Positions 41,412-48,202 of a DNA stretch of 64,000 bases are shown here, piece after piece. The position numbers and the translations under genes are program-made. The notes under the pieces are model-generated. The model was not told the origin of the DNA. It worked only from the letters and a program-made list of their open reading frames with translations, and ran no database searches. Position 1 is the first letter of the stretch. The number at the start of each line of letters is the position of its first letter. The stretch is from Xylophilus sp. (lineage in GTDB: Bacteria; Pseudomonadota; Gammaproteobacteria; Burkholderiales; Burkholderiaceae_C), in contig WNDY01000004.1 in the NCBI GenBank assembly GCA_009914555.1, forward strand, positions 1 through 64,000. The letters are read 5' to 3'.

Positions 41412-41614
41412 TAGCGGCCTTCGTCCAGCGCCGCCTGTCGGCGATCTGCCTCCGCGATGGCGCGGGCAAGGCCCAGGGTCGGGCCACGGCCTATGGAGGC
41501 GCAGCGAGCCGAGTGGGTGATGCCAGTGCGGTACACCTCGAAGCCCCGGGCCCCTACGTCGAGCACCCAAAAGTCGCGGGTCTCGTATTTGATTTGGTCC
41601 TCGCGGTATCTCAT
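41411..41614 (-). CDS. 67-residue phage protein, unknown
   Basis: MRYREDQIKYETRDFWVLDV and then FEVYRTGITHSARCASIG look like a small beta-rich domain followed by an Ala-rich helix. No family recognised. ATGA overlap with the preceding gene. Confidence 0.6.
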   Translation of the reverse strand: MRYREDQIKYETRDFWVLDVGARGFEVYRTGITHSARCASIGRGPTLGLARAIAEADRRQAALDEGR

Positions 41615-41778
41615 GTGTGGGCCTCGTCATAGGCTTCCTGCAAAGCATCCGGGCAGACACCGAGGTGCCGCGCTGCTTTAGGGTGGGCGTCTGGGTACTC
41701 CCATCCCTCGCGGATCAACTGGTGCAGGTACTTCAAGGCGCAGCGGACGAGATAGGGCGATGTGGACGGGCGGGTCAT
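41611..41778 (-). CDS. 55-residue phage protein, unknown
   Basis: MTRPSTSPYLVRCALKYLHQ and then HPKAARHLGVCPDALQEAYD give a small helical protein with a possible helix-turn-helix. It is not similar to a family I know. It overlaps the 18-codon leader frame before it and the next gene, both in ATGA. Confidence 0.55.
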   Translation of the reverse strand: MTRPSTSPYLVRCALKYLHQLIREGWEYPDAHPKAARHLGVCPDALQEAYDEAHT

Positions 41779-41831
41779 TCGAGGGTCTCCAGTAGCCCCG
41801 GGAGGTCCGGGAATTCAGGGTTGAAGGGCAT
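41775..41831 (-). CDS. 18-codon leader frame
   Basis: MPFNPEFPDLPGLLETLE and stop, starting 20 bases after element E3 and overlapping the next ATG in ATGA. It is proline- and acid-rich. CTGGAGACC inside it serves as the ribosome site for the next gene, so translation of the leader may control the group. Confidence 0.45.
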   Translation of the reverse strand: MPFNPEFPDLPGLLETLE

Positions 41832-41851
41832 GGCGGTGCAATGCAGGGAAA

Positions 41852-41916
41852 GGGCAACAGCGCCCACGCATGCCGCCTACGGTCTGACCCGCAAGCGGCA
41901 GGCATTCGTGCTGTCA
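41852..41916 (-). promoter_or_regulatory. Early-gene header element E3
   Basis: Read on the minus strand: TGACAGCACGAATGC, the stem GCCTGCCGC/GCGGCATGC (eight of nine pairs) and GTGGGCGCTGTTGCCC. The TGA is the stop codon of the preceding zinc-finger gene. It ends 20 bases before the leader frame. Confidence 0.7.
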
Positions 41917-42135
41917 AAGCGGGGCGCGACAGGTGTCGCAGTGCGTGTCCGGGAGGTCGTCCCAGCGGAACACGGCATGCAGCCGGTTCCCTTCGCGGTC
42001 CTCGGCGTCCACTGGAATTCCGTGGCCGTCTAGGCCCTCATCGGCGCGGCCCGTTGCGAGGGACGCGAAGCGGCGCCGGGCGCAGGCGGGGCAGTGCGCG
42101 GCTGCTTCGTAGGTGTAGGCGACGATGCGGGACAC
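41914..42135 (-). CDS. Small phage zinc-finger protein
   Basis: A 73-residue protein with CPAC near the N-terminus (AAAHCPACARRRFASLA) and CDTC near the C-terminus (DTHCDTCRAPL), together a plausible Cys4 zinc site. No family recognised. Its stop codon is the first triplet of element E3. Confidence 0.6.
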   Translation of the reverse strand: MSRIVAYTYEAAAHCPACARRRFASLATGRADEGLDGHGIPVDAEDREGNRLHAVFRWDDLPDTHCDTCRAPL

Positions 42136-42137
42136 GC

Positions 42138-42773
42138 TCAGGCCCCCTCGTATGCGGCGCGGGCTTCCTCAAAGTCCCGGCGGGCAGCCCGCAGTTCTTC
42201 GATGCGGCCCCGTGCGTGTTCACGATGGCGGGCGCTGACGTTGCGGGCCTGATAGGCCATGTCCACGTCGCTGGCGACTGCCTCGCAGTGCCCTTCGGCA
42301 TCCTGCATCGCGTCGAAGCGTTCGGAGTCGGCGCGGGCGTCCTCCGCGAAGCGTTCGGCGAGACTGTCAGCAGCGCGGGTCGCGTCGTCTTCGTCGTCGT
42401 AGAGGTCACCGAAGTAGCAGCGCTCCCCGTTGTCGTCCCAGTGGTAGCCGGCGAGGAAGCGACCGTGTGGCAGTGCCACCACGATGCCCCGCGCCTTGCC
42501 GTTGCAATGGTTGTCGGTGAACCATCCGGTGTGGCGCAGGTTCACCACTTCGTCGGCGTAGCGCTCCCGGTCGAATGCCGGGCCGTCATGGGTGACCCAT
42601 ACGGGCTCCACGCCATTGCGACCGCCTGACAGGCCGGTGTGGCTGGTCGGCTTGGCTAAGCGCACATCGCGCCACGTCATGGGGCCGACCCAGTTGGGCT
42701 GCGCGGCTTCCTTGCGGAACATGGCGAGGCGCCGGGAGGCCGGGACTCGCAGGGACGGGTAAACGGTCGGCAT
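42138..42773 (-). CDS. Phage protein, unknown (211 residues)
   Basis: The N-terminal two thirds contain THDGPAFDRERYADEVVNLR, NHCNGKARGIVVALPHGRF and YHWDDNGERCYFGDLYDDED. The last 80 residues are a charged helix (SLAERFAEDARADSERFDAM). The middle resembles DNA- or nucleotide-handling phage proteins only vaguely, so no function is assigned. It follows a 35-residue gene by three bases. Confidence 0.6.
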   Translation of the reverse strand: MPTVYPSLRVPASRRLAMFRKEAAQPNWVGPMTWRDVRLAKPTSHTGLSGGRNGVEPVWVTHDGPAFDRERYADEVVNLRHTGWFTDNHCNGKARGIVVALPHGRFLAGYHWDDNGERCYFGDLYDDEDDATRAADSLAERFAEDARADSERFDAMQDAEGHCEAVASDVDMAYQARNVSARHREHARGRIEELRAARRDFEEARAAYEGA

Positions 42774-42776
42774 GGC

Positions 42777-42884
42777 TCAGGCCCCCAGGACGCGGCGGCG
42801 GCGCACGATGCGGACGTTGACGGCGTGGAAGTAGCCGGCGCCCCCGACGAAGGCGACGCGGCCGTAGAAATGACTGCGGGTCAT
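42777..42884 (-). CDS. 35-residue basic phage peptide
   Basis: MTRSHFYGRVAFVGGAGYFH and a C-terminus with RIVRRRRVLGA. It is the first frame after element E4, 21 bases from its conserved end, with AAGGGAAAC as ribosome site. Small and unassigned; kept because position and spacing match the other group-leading genes. Confidence 0.5.
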   Translation of the reverse strand: MTRSHFYGRVAFVGGAGYFHAVNVRIVRRRRVLGA

Positions 42885-42905
42885 GGTGTTTCCCTTGAGG
42901 GTTGC

Positions 42906-42982
42906 GGGTCAAAGCGCCCGACACTGGCTGCGCGATGCACTGCCAGTAGCTGATGCTCTGTCGCGTAAGTGATTCGTGCTAC
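42906..42982 (-). promoter_or_regulatory. Early-gene header element E4
   Basis: Read on the minus strand it starts TAGCACGAATCACTTACGCGA and ends TGTCGGGCGCTTTGACCC, 21 bases before the 35-residue gene. CACT/AGTG and CGCGA/TCGCG can pair between the blocks. The TAG is the stop codon of the preceding gene. The first 17 bases are also an operator-like TGCTAC motif. Confidence 0.55.
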
Positions 42983-43470
42983 AAAAGGACCAAGGAGGCG
43001 AGCCGATCCCTTGCGTACTGCAATTGATCGTCAATGAACCCGCCGGTCTCGGCGAAGTGCTGCACCTGCCCTACTGTGTCGATCCAAATTAGCCGCGCTT
43101 CGAGCGAATCGGCGCCGAACGCTTTGGACACTTCGTCTACGTGGCGCACTGCCGTGGCGAACTCGCCGGCCGTGGTGAAGTCATGGCGGAATGCGGCGTG
43201 ATACACGTCGTGGATGTAGCGGAATGCCCAGTTGGCTTCTGCCGACGTGTAGATCGTTTTGTCCGATGCGCCGGCCCATACACGGAACCCGCGCCGGGCA
43301 GCATTGCACTGCCGGAATTCTTCGGCTACCGCCTCGTAGGTCTCGGGATACCCTTCGGACACGGGTTCATAGCTGAAGCCCACGTCCTTCGCCAGACGGT
43401 GCGCCCGATCCAGCGTCCACCGCGACAGCGCTTTACGGGCGCCGGACAGCATGTTTTCCGTGATTTGCAT
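42979..43470 (-). CDS. First gene of the phage leftward operon, unknown
   Basis: The 163-residue protein (MQITENMLSGARKALSRWTL, YEAVAEEFRQCNAARRGFRV, NWAFRYIHDVYHAAFRHDF, ARLIWIDTVGQVQHFAETGG) is helical and unassigned. It is the first leftward gene after the control region. The ATG at 43470 has GGAG seven bases upstream; a Met four codons earlier is less well placed. Confidence 0.65.
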   Translation of the reverse strand: MQITENMLSGARKALSRWTLDRAHRLAKDVGFSYEPVSEGYPETYEAVAEEFRQCNAARRGFRVWAGASDKTIYTSAEANWAFRYIHDVYHAAFRHDFTTAGEFATAVRHVDEVSKAFGADSLEARLIWIDTVGQVQHFAETGGFIDDQLQYARDRLASLVLL

Positions 43471-43492
43471 GTTTAGCTCCAATGGACAAAGG

Positions 43493-43546
43493 TTTGCAAA
43501 GCGCCCTTTGCTTAGACGCTTTGGGAACCCGGGTAACTTGTGCTAC
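43493..43546 (-). promoter_or_regulatory. Early-gene header element E5
   Basis: Read on the minus strand it starts GTAGCACAAGTTACC and ends AAAGGGCGCTTTGC, 22 bases before the 163-residue gene. GGTA/TACC at the upstream end and AAAGCG/CGCTTT at the downstream end can pair. It is the most diverged member of the E1-E5 set. Confidence 0.5.
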
Positions 43547-43669
43547 CCGAGAGCCAAAAAAAAAGAATCTCTCAATTTTTCAGGAGCCGGCCTGAGCCGT
43601 TCGCATGGCATTGCGATCAATGCCCTTGCCTTTATGTCGTGCCGCAGTGCGATGACTGCGATGTGGTGA

Positions 43670-43698
43670 ACTGTAGCATGACTTGCTTAGCTTGTCAA
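43670..43698 (-). promoter_or_regulatory. Leftward phage promoter P2 with overlapping operator
   Basis: Minus strand: TTGACA, 17 bases, TACAGT preceded by TGC (extended -10). The spacer and -10 contain AAGCAAGTCATGCTAC (43673-43688), an AGCA/TGCT inverted repeat. The promoter faces the small early genes; transcripts would start near 43663. Confidence 0.7.
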
Positions 43699-43814
43699 GC
43701 GCCGCAGTGTCTCGGGCTTTTTTGGTCGGCACCAGCGGCGCCTAGACTTCATTGACCCCGGCAGGTCTACCACGCTTTACTGTTTGTCCGGGTGCCGATG
43801 AGGGCATGGGTTGA

Positions 43815-43843
43815 AATGTAATGGCAAAAGTAGCATGCGTCAA
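43815..43843 (-). promoter_or_regulatory. Leftward phage promoter P1 with overlapping motif
   Basis: Minus strand: TTGACG, 17 bases, TACATT. CATGCTAC, the half of the operator motif shared with P2, lies in the spacer. Transcripts would start near 43808, giving a leader of about 340 bases before the first gene. Confidence 0.65.
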
Positions 43844-43890
43844 CTAGTTTATCTAACGCTATTGAAATTAGGCAAAAAAGCAACGCATCC

Positions 43891-44039
43891 TAACGGGCGC
43901 GGGAATCGTAGGGATGCGCAGGGCTCGCCACGGGCGCAGGGATGCCCCTACGCGGCCGGCAATGGCACCTAGACGGCGCCACGGGCGCAGGGATAGGCCA
44001 CGGGCGCAGGAACGTCCTAGACGGCGCCACGGGCGCAGG
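43891..44039. repeat. Direct repeats of CCACGGGCGCAGG, iteron-like
   Basis: CCACGGGCGCAGG occurs exactly at 43928, 43979, 43998 and 44027, with a degenerate TAACGGGCGCGGG at 43891. Two copies belong to a longer 24-base repeat at 43968 and 44016, 48 bases apart. An AT-rich stretch lies just left (43810-43880). Iterons beside an AT-rich region would suit a replication origin or regulator-binding array. Confidence 0.6.
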
Positions 44040-44080
44040 AAGGGACGCGGGATGCGCCGTGCTCAGGTAGGAGTGCGCAC

Positions 44081-44114
44081 GGGACGCATGGGACGTTCTG
44101 GGACGCATGGGACG
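44081..44114. repeat. Tandem GGGACGCATGGGACG repeat
   Basis: Two identical 15-base copies start at 44081 and 44100. They follow the CCACGGGCGCAGG array and may belong to the same control region. Each copy contains GGGACG twice. Confidence 0.55.
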
Positions 44115-44526
44115 AAAAAACAGCAGCCCGAAAGTGCGCACGTGCGGCCGAAAGCCGGCAGGGACGGCCTGCGCACCCCTACGCCCACGGGATCGCCCTC
44201 GCCTACCGGGCCGGCCTGCGCCCACGGGATCGGCCCGCATGGGCGCCCTATGGGATTCGCAATCCTATGGTTGCATCCCATTCTTCGAGGGAAAGCCCTG
44301 CGTCCGATGGCACTGTGTGCCCTGTCTGTGTGTCCGATGCGCCCGACGCAGGCCGCCCGGCGCCACCCCGGCCGCCCCTTGTCCACACGGCGATTCGCCA
44401 CGATCCACAGGACGAGGCCGGGGGCCACGGGGGCGCCTCGCGCGGCCGGGGGTGCGCCAGCAGTGGTCACGGATTTCTGGGAAGAAAATGAGGCCGGAGG
44501 TCCCAGGGCGTCACTATGATCCCGGG
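44115..44526. other. Phage intergenic region before the Rap1a-like gene
   Basis: These 412 bases are GC-rich, with two CGCCCACGGGATCG copies near 44179 and 44219. Open frames here show only low-complexity Arg/Pro composition and no family resemblance. The promoter of the rightward gene should lie at the right end; none is convincing. Confidence 0.35.
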
Positions 44527-44874
44527 ATGCTCAAGAAACTCGCGGCGACCTTGTTGATCGCCCTCTGTGCCTCCAGCGCCTCTGCGGACTTCCTGGATGG
44601 CACCCAGCTTCTCCGTGCCCTCCGGGACCCGCAGGCGCTTCCTTTTGCAGACGGCTACATAGCGGGCGTCGTGGACAGGTCGCGGGCGGTCACGCGCCTG
44701 TCCAACAATACCCCGGACGGGCTGTGCTTCAACCTACCGGGTGAGGTAACCGTGGCGCAGCTCACGTCCGTCGTGTCGCAGTGGCTGGATGGGCACCCGC
44801 AAGAGCGTCGCTACAACGCATCCGGGCTGGTGCGCGTAGCTCTCTCCGAAGCATTCCCGTGTAAGCCGCTCTAA
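44527..44874 (+). CDS. Secreted Rap1a/Tai-family protein (possible lysogenic-conversion gene)
   Basis: The 115-residue protein has a signal peptide near 1-20 ending ASSASA-DFLDG, then TQLLRALRDP, GYIAGVVD, GLCFNLPGEVTVAQLTSVVSQWL and a C-terminal ALSEAFPC. This is the Rap1a/Tai pattern of periplasmic immunity proteins against type VI amidase effectors. Family members usually have four Cys. The two near LLRA and before GYI are replaced here, leaving one possible disulfide. It is the only rightward gene in this part of the prophage, as expected of a gene expressed from the lysogen. Confidence 0.75.
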   Translation: MLKKLAATLLIALCASSASADFLDGTQLLRALRDPQALPFADGYIAGVVDRSRAVTRLSNNTPDGLCFNLPGEVTVAQLTSVVSQWLDGHPQERRYNASGLVRVALSEAFPCKPL

Positions 44875-44958
44875 GCCCCTGAGAGGCCCAGGAGCCACCG
44901 CAGCCACGCGGTTGATAGCCACGTAGCCACAGGACCTCCCAGCCCCTCCTGCGCCCTC

Positions 44959-46845
44959 TTAGAACGTCACCCGGTACACCGGCACCGGCTCGCCGTCTTC
45001 GTCCTCCTCCACGGACCAGATGGTGCCGCGCGGGGCAGACCCGATGCGCTCATGGGCTCGCAGCACGCGGGCCAGTTCCTCCTCCTTCCACTCCTCCTCC
45101 ATGTCGTTGATGGCCTGCTGCACGTCCTGCGCCAGCGCCTGCTGGAGGTGGGACACCGCGCCGGCCAGGGCGTCGATGCGGTCATCGTGGGTGAGGCAGC
45201 CTCGCTCGCGGCTGATGTGGGTGAGCTGGTAGCAGAGCTTCTCGTCGCGGGCCACGGAGTCGTTGAAGATCAGCCGGTGGCCGGTCATCACGGGCTCCAG
45301 CGTGTCGATGATCCGCTGCTCCTTCTGGCCCTTGGCCCACTTGGACTCCAGCACCGAGCAGCCTGCGGTCTCCCCGGGCTTCGAGGCCGGCCAGTGCTTC
45401 GCCAGGACAGGCTGGAAGGCATTCACCCAGACGCCTCCGGCGAAGTTCGGCTCGACCACGATTTCGTGGACGTTGTGCTCCTTGGCGGCCAGGGCCAGCC
45501 GGACCATCGCCTCGGCGGGATCGCCATCGAAGCCGTCCACGGAGACGACGTACATCAGCCCGTTGAGGACCTTCACGACGGCCCAGGCCGTCTCGTCGGC
45601 GCCGCGACCCGAGGGGTCCACGAACATCGCGGACTGCTCGAAGCCGGCCCACTCCGGGTCCACGAACAGCGGGCCGAGCCAGTGGTCCCCGGAGAACCCG
45701 GCGACCGGCAGGTCGTCCCTGCGGTTCTTGCCCTGGCTGTCCGGCCCCCACACGACGCCACGGGGCGCCTTGGGGGTCTTGCCGCTGTCCAGGTGCATTA
45801 CGATCAGGTCGCGCAGCTTGAGCGGATAGCGCTCCGCGTCGCTCAGGGACGTGTCGAGCTGGAACTGGAGCGCGAAGTACGCCCGGCCCTTGCTCTCGCG
45901 GTTCTGCAACTCGAACTCGTTGAAGCGCTCGGGGTCGGTCGGCGTCCAGGCGAGGCCGGGGTTGGCGTCCACGCGCCTCGCCCAGGGGCTCAGGCAGTCC
46001 AGAACCTGCCCGCCTTCGCGGGTGATCTTGTAGCTGTCGCGCTTGTCCACCGTGGGGAACCGGGCCGGAAGAATCCAGCCCATGTACCCCTGCTCGCGGA
46101 TGAGCTTGGTGTAGATGGACTCCTCGGTCTGGGGCGTGCCCAGGCAGATCACGTCCGCCCCGCCGGTCACCTTGATCGCCGAGAACTCGTTGGTCTTGTG
46201 CAGCAGCCGCTCACGCGCTTCGACGGTGCGGCTGTTGTCCGTGACCTCAATGTCGTCCGCGATGATGAGCGTTGCCCGGGAGCCGGTGATCTGCCCGGTG
46301 ATGCCCACGGCCTTGATGGACGGGGACTGGGAGATTGAGGCCCCGTTCACGTCGAAGGCGTAGGCGGTGTCCCGCTGGTCCTCGCGTGGCCGCAGGTGCG
46401 CGAAGCGCTCCATGGTGTTGAGGAGCGTCTTCGTCATCGAGACGAACTCCTTGGCCTTCGTGCCCGAGGCCGAGACCACCAAGACCGTCTCGTCGTAGGT
46501 CCGGCGCTCCAGACGCCACAGCGCGAAGCCCGAGGTCAGGTAGGACTTCCCGATGCCCCGGAAGGCTTCCAGGACATCCTCGCGGAAGACATGGGGCTCG
46601 GCCAGCCGGGTCCAGCCGGCGCGATCAGGCTCTGCGTCTTCCTCGCCGAACCAGTGGGCATAGCGCCCCTGGGGGTCCAGGCCGTAGCCGGCCCAGCCGT
46701 GCTGGAGGAAGTAGGCAATCTCGTACTGCGCGGGCGTGGGCGCAGGCAGAGCGAGGTGGTCCCAGATGAGAAACGCCATGTTGCGGTAGTCCGCAAGCAC
46801 GGGGTCCTCGTGGTCGTGCCACCACGGTCGGCCGGGGATGCTCAC
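44959..46845 (-). CDS. Terminase large subunit (T7 gp19-like)
   Basis: The 628-residue packaging motor has an ATPase part with Walker A-like EAFRGIGKSYLT (Lys100), Walker B RATLIIADDIEV and TPQTEES, and a nuclease part with MFVDPSGRGADETAW and HDDRIDALAGAV supplying acidic residues. Length and motifs match the T7 gp19 group. GTG at 46845 is used because it overlaps the preceding stop in GTGA. Confidence 0.93.
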   Translation of the reverse strand: MSIPGRPWWHDHEDPVLADYRNMAFLIWDHLALPAPTPAQYEIAYFLQHGWAGYGLDPQGRYAHWFGEEDAEPDRAGWTRLAEPHVFREDVLEAFRGIGKSYLTSGFALWRLERRTYDETVLVVSASGTKAKEFVSMTKTLLNTMERFAHLRPREDQRDTAYAFDVNGASISQSPSIKAVGITGQITGSRATLIIADDIEVTDNSRTVEARERLLHKTNEFSAIKVTGGADVICLGTPQTEESIYTKLIREQGYMGWILPARFPTVDKRDSYKITREGGQVLDCLSPWARRVDANPGLAWTPTDPERFNEFELQNRESKGRAYFALQFQLDTSLSDAERYPLKLRDLIVMHLDSGKTPKAPRGVVWGPDSQGKNRRDDLPVAGFSGDHWLGPLFVDPEWAGFEQSAMFVDPSGRGADETAWAVVKVLNGLMYVVSVDGFDGDPAEAMVRLALAAKEHNVHEIVVEPNFAGGVWVNAFQPVLAKHWPASKPGETAGCSVLESKWAKGQKEQRIIDTLEPVMTGHRLIFNDSVARDEKLCYQLTHISRERGCLTHDDRIDALAGAVSHLQQALAQDVQQAINDMEEEWKEEELARVLRAHERIGSAPRGTIWSVEEDEDGEPVPVYRVTF

Positions 46846-46913
46846 TTCGGATACCCCGCGCCGACCAGCGCAAGCCCCAGGAGGGCCAGCGCGAACAGGA
46901 CGGCCAGGATCAC
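46842..46913 (-). CDS. 23-residue membrane peptide between terminase genes
   Basis: A GTG-started frame, one hydrophobic helix (ILAVLFALALLGLALVGAG), overlaps both the small-terminase stop and the large-terminase start in GTGA. T7 carries the spanin gene 18.5 in this gap. This peptide is too short for a spanin and may only couple translation. Confidence 0.5.
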   Translation of the reverse strand: MILAVLFALALLGLALVGAGYPK

Positions 46914-47212
46914 TGCGGCCGGCCGAACGGCAGGCCCTTGCCCTGCGTCTTCATGAACTGGTCCAGCATCCCGCCCTCGCGGGGCTTGCCCGTCTGGGGC
47001 ACCTTGGCGGCACCGGCCGGGTCCTTGAGGTCCTTGAGGTACGCGCGGACCACGGAGAGAAATGAGGCGTCCGGGGCACCCAGGAGGACCTCGCCGGTCC
47101 CCGGGTCCACGATGGCGCCGTCCTTGTTGGTCAGGGGCTGACCCTTGAGACCCTGGATCAGCGCAGCCTCGAAGGCCGAGCGGATCACCGGCTCGTTGAT
47201 AGGTTCGGTCAT
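46910..47212 (-). CDS. Terminase small subunit (T7 gp18-like)
   Basis: The 100-residue acidic protein (IRSAFEAALIQGLKGQPLTN, GAPDASFLSVVRAYLKDLKD) lies directly before the large subunit, as gene 18 does in T7, and has the usual size. It should recognise phage DNA ends for packaging. It overlaps the acetyltransferase gene in ATGA. Confidence 0.75.
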   Translation of the reverse strand: MTEPINEPVIRSAFEAALIQGLKGQPLTNKDGAIVDPGTGEVLLGAPDASFLSVVRAYLKDLKDPAGAAKVPQTGKPREGGMLDQFMKTQGKGLPFGRPQ

Positions 47213-47628
47213 TGGATGGTCCTGCGCCAGTACAGGGTCCCCTCGACGCCCCAGGGGCGCACCGGGTCGTACAGGCGGAAGCCAGCGCCGATCAAGTTGT
47301 TCGCGCTGGTCGTGTGGCAGTAGGTGGTGGTGATGGCGGCAACGAGGCCGCGCTTGCGGGCGTAGCGAATGCGCTTGCCCAGCAGGACGCGCTGGAGGCC
47401 CCGGCCCCGGTAGTCGGGCAGGACGCCGCAGCGGCTGAAATAGAAGGAGGTGTCTTCGGTGATGGCCGGCCGGCAGCCGGCGAAGGCGATGGGCCTTGCG
47501 CCGTCCCAGACGATCCACCATGCGCCCGCGAGGTAGTCCTCGTGGTCGTCGCAGGGGAACGTCAGGACGTGCAGCGCCCGCAGGGTCTCGGCATCACTGG
47601 CCCGAGCCCGGCGGCAACGCAGGGTCAC
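47209..47628 (-). CDS. GNAT-family N-acetyltransferase
   Basis: The 139-residue protein has an N-terminal RRARASDAETLRALH, a central strand IAFAGCRPAITED, the acetyl-CoA loop GVLPDYRGRGLQRVLLGKRI, and TSANNLIGAGFRLYDP. The fold is a standard GNAT domain. It is wedged between holin and small terminase in the lysis-packaging block; its substrate is unknown. Confidence 0.85.
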   Translation of the reverse strand: MTLRCRRARASDAETLRALHVLTFPCDDHEDYLAGAWWIVWDGARPIAFAGCRPAITEDTSFYFSRCGVLPDYRGRGLQRVLLGKRIRYARKRGLVAAITTTYCHTTSANNLIGAGFRLYDPVRPWGVEGTLYWRRTIQ

Positions 47629-47909
47629 GCGCCGCCTGTGACCTTCTCGTGGATCAGGCGCTCCAGGAACTGCTCGCCCAGCACGGCGACGGCCGAGGCG
47701 AGCCCGATGACGCCCAGCATGGGGACGCCTGGGACGAAGGCCAGGATGGAGCCGGCCGCAACGGCGAGCCCTGCGCTGATGATCGTGCGTCCGAAGGCCA
47801 GCCGCCAGGAGAACTTCTCGTCGCTCATCAAGAGCTTGCCGAGGGCAATGAAAGCCCCGACGCCGGCCAGGACGGCCAGGGGGCGCCAGAGGCTGTCTTG
47901 GTCGTTCAT
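47625..47909 (-). CDS. Putative holin
   Basis: The 94-residue protein has a first hydrophobic stretch LAVLAGVGAFIALGKLLM and two more (TIISAGLAVAAGSILAFVP, MLGVIGLASAVAVLGEQFL), with a charged C-terminus. Size, membrane pattern and its place beside the small terminase, as T7 gene 17.5, point to a holin that opens the inner membrane for the endolysin. Confidence 0.75.
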   Translation of the reverse strand: MNDQDSLWRPLAVLAGVGAFIALGKLLMSDEKFSWRLAFGRTIISAGLAVAAGSILAFVPGVPMLGVIGLASAVAVLGEQFLERLIHEKVTGGA

Positions 47910-48184
47910 GCGGCCCCGTCAGCCACAGCAGCGGCCGTGCCCGTCTTGCGGGTCACCTTGGACTTCGGGGCCATCGAAGCGTCGGCGGCGGCAGGCGGCA
48001 CGGGGGCAACCTTGGCCGGCCAGGGCGAGCCGACGCCGGAAGGCGCCAGGACTGCCAGGGTCGTGCCGAGGTCCTCGGACTCGCCGGCCGACACTTCGAT
48101 GCCGTTGACGTGAGGGCTCTCGGGGCCGAAGGCGATGGCGGTGACTTGCCCGTTGTGGGCGAAGATGCGGTACTTGGTGGTCAT
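47906..48184 (-). CDS. Phage protein, unknown (92 residues)
   Basis: MTTKYRIFAHNGQVTAIAFG starts a small beta-rich domain; the second half is Pro/Ala/Lys-rich and ends AVADGAA. Position between fibre and holin suggests a minor tail or structural role. No family recognised. ATGA overlap with holin. Confidence 0.6.
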   Translation of the reverse strand: MTTKYRIFAHNGQVTAIAFGPESPHVNGIEVSAGESEDLGTTLAVLAPSGVGSPWPAKVAPVPPAAADASMAPKSKVTRKTGTAAAVADGAA

Positions 48185-48202
48185 GGGTTACTTCGAGACA
48201 GG

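Noticed and set aside
43540-43755. A Cys-rich 71-codon plus-strand frame in the phage control region
   Set aside because: It has ten Cys but no regular metal-binding spacing. It starts at a GTG within element E5 and runs across promoter P2 on the other strand, so it is more likely chance.
43914-44519. An Arg/Pro-rich plus-strand frame over the direct repeats
   Set aside because: The translation simply reflects the GC-rich repeats; no ribosome site or similarity supports it.
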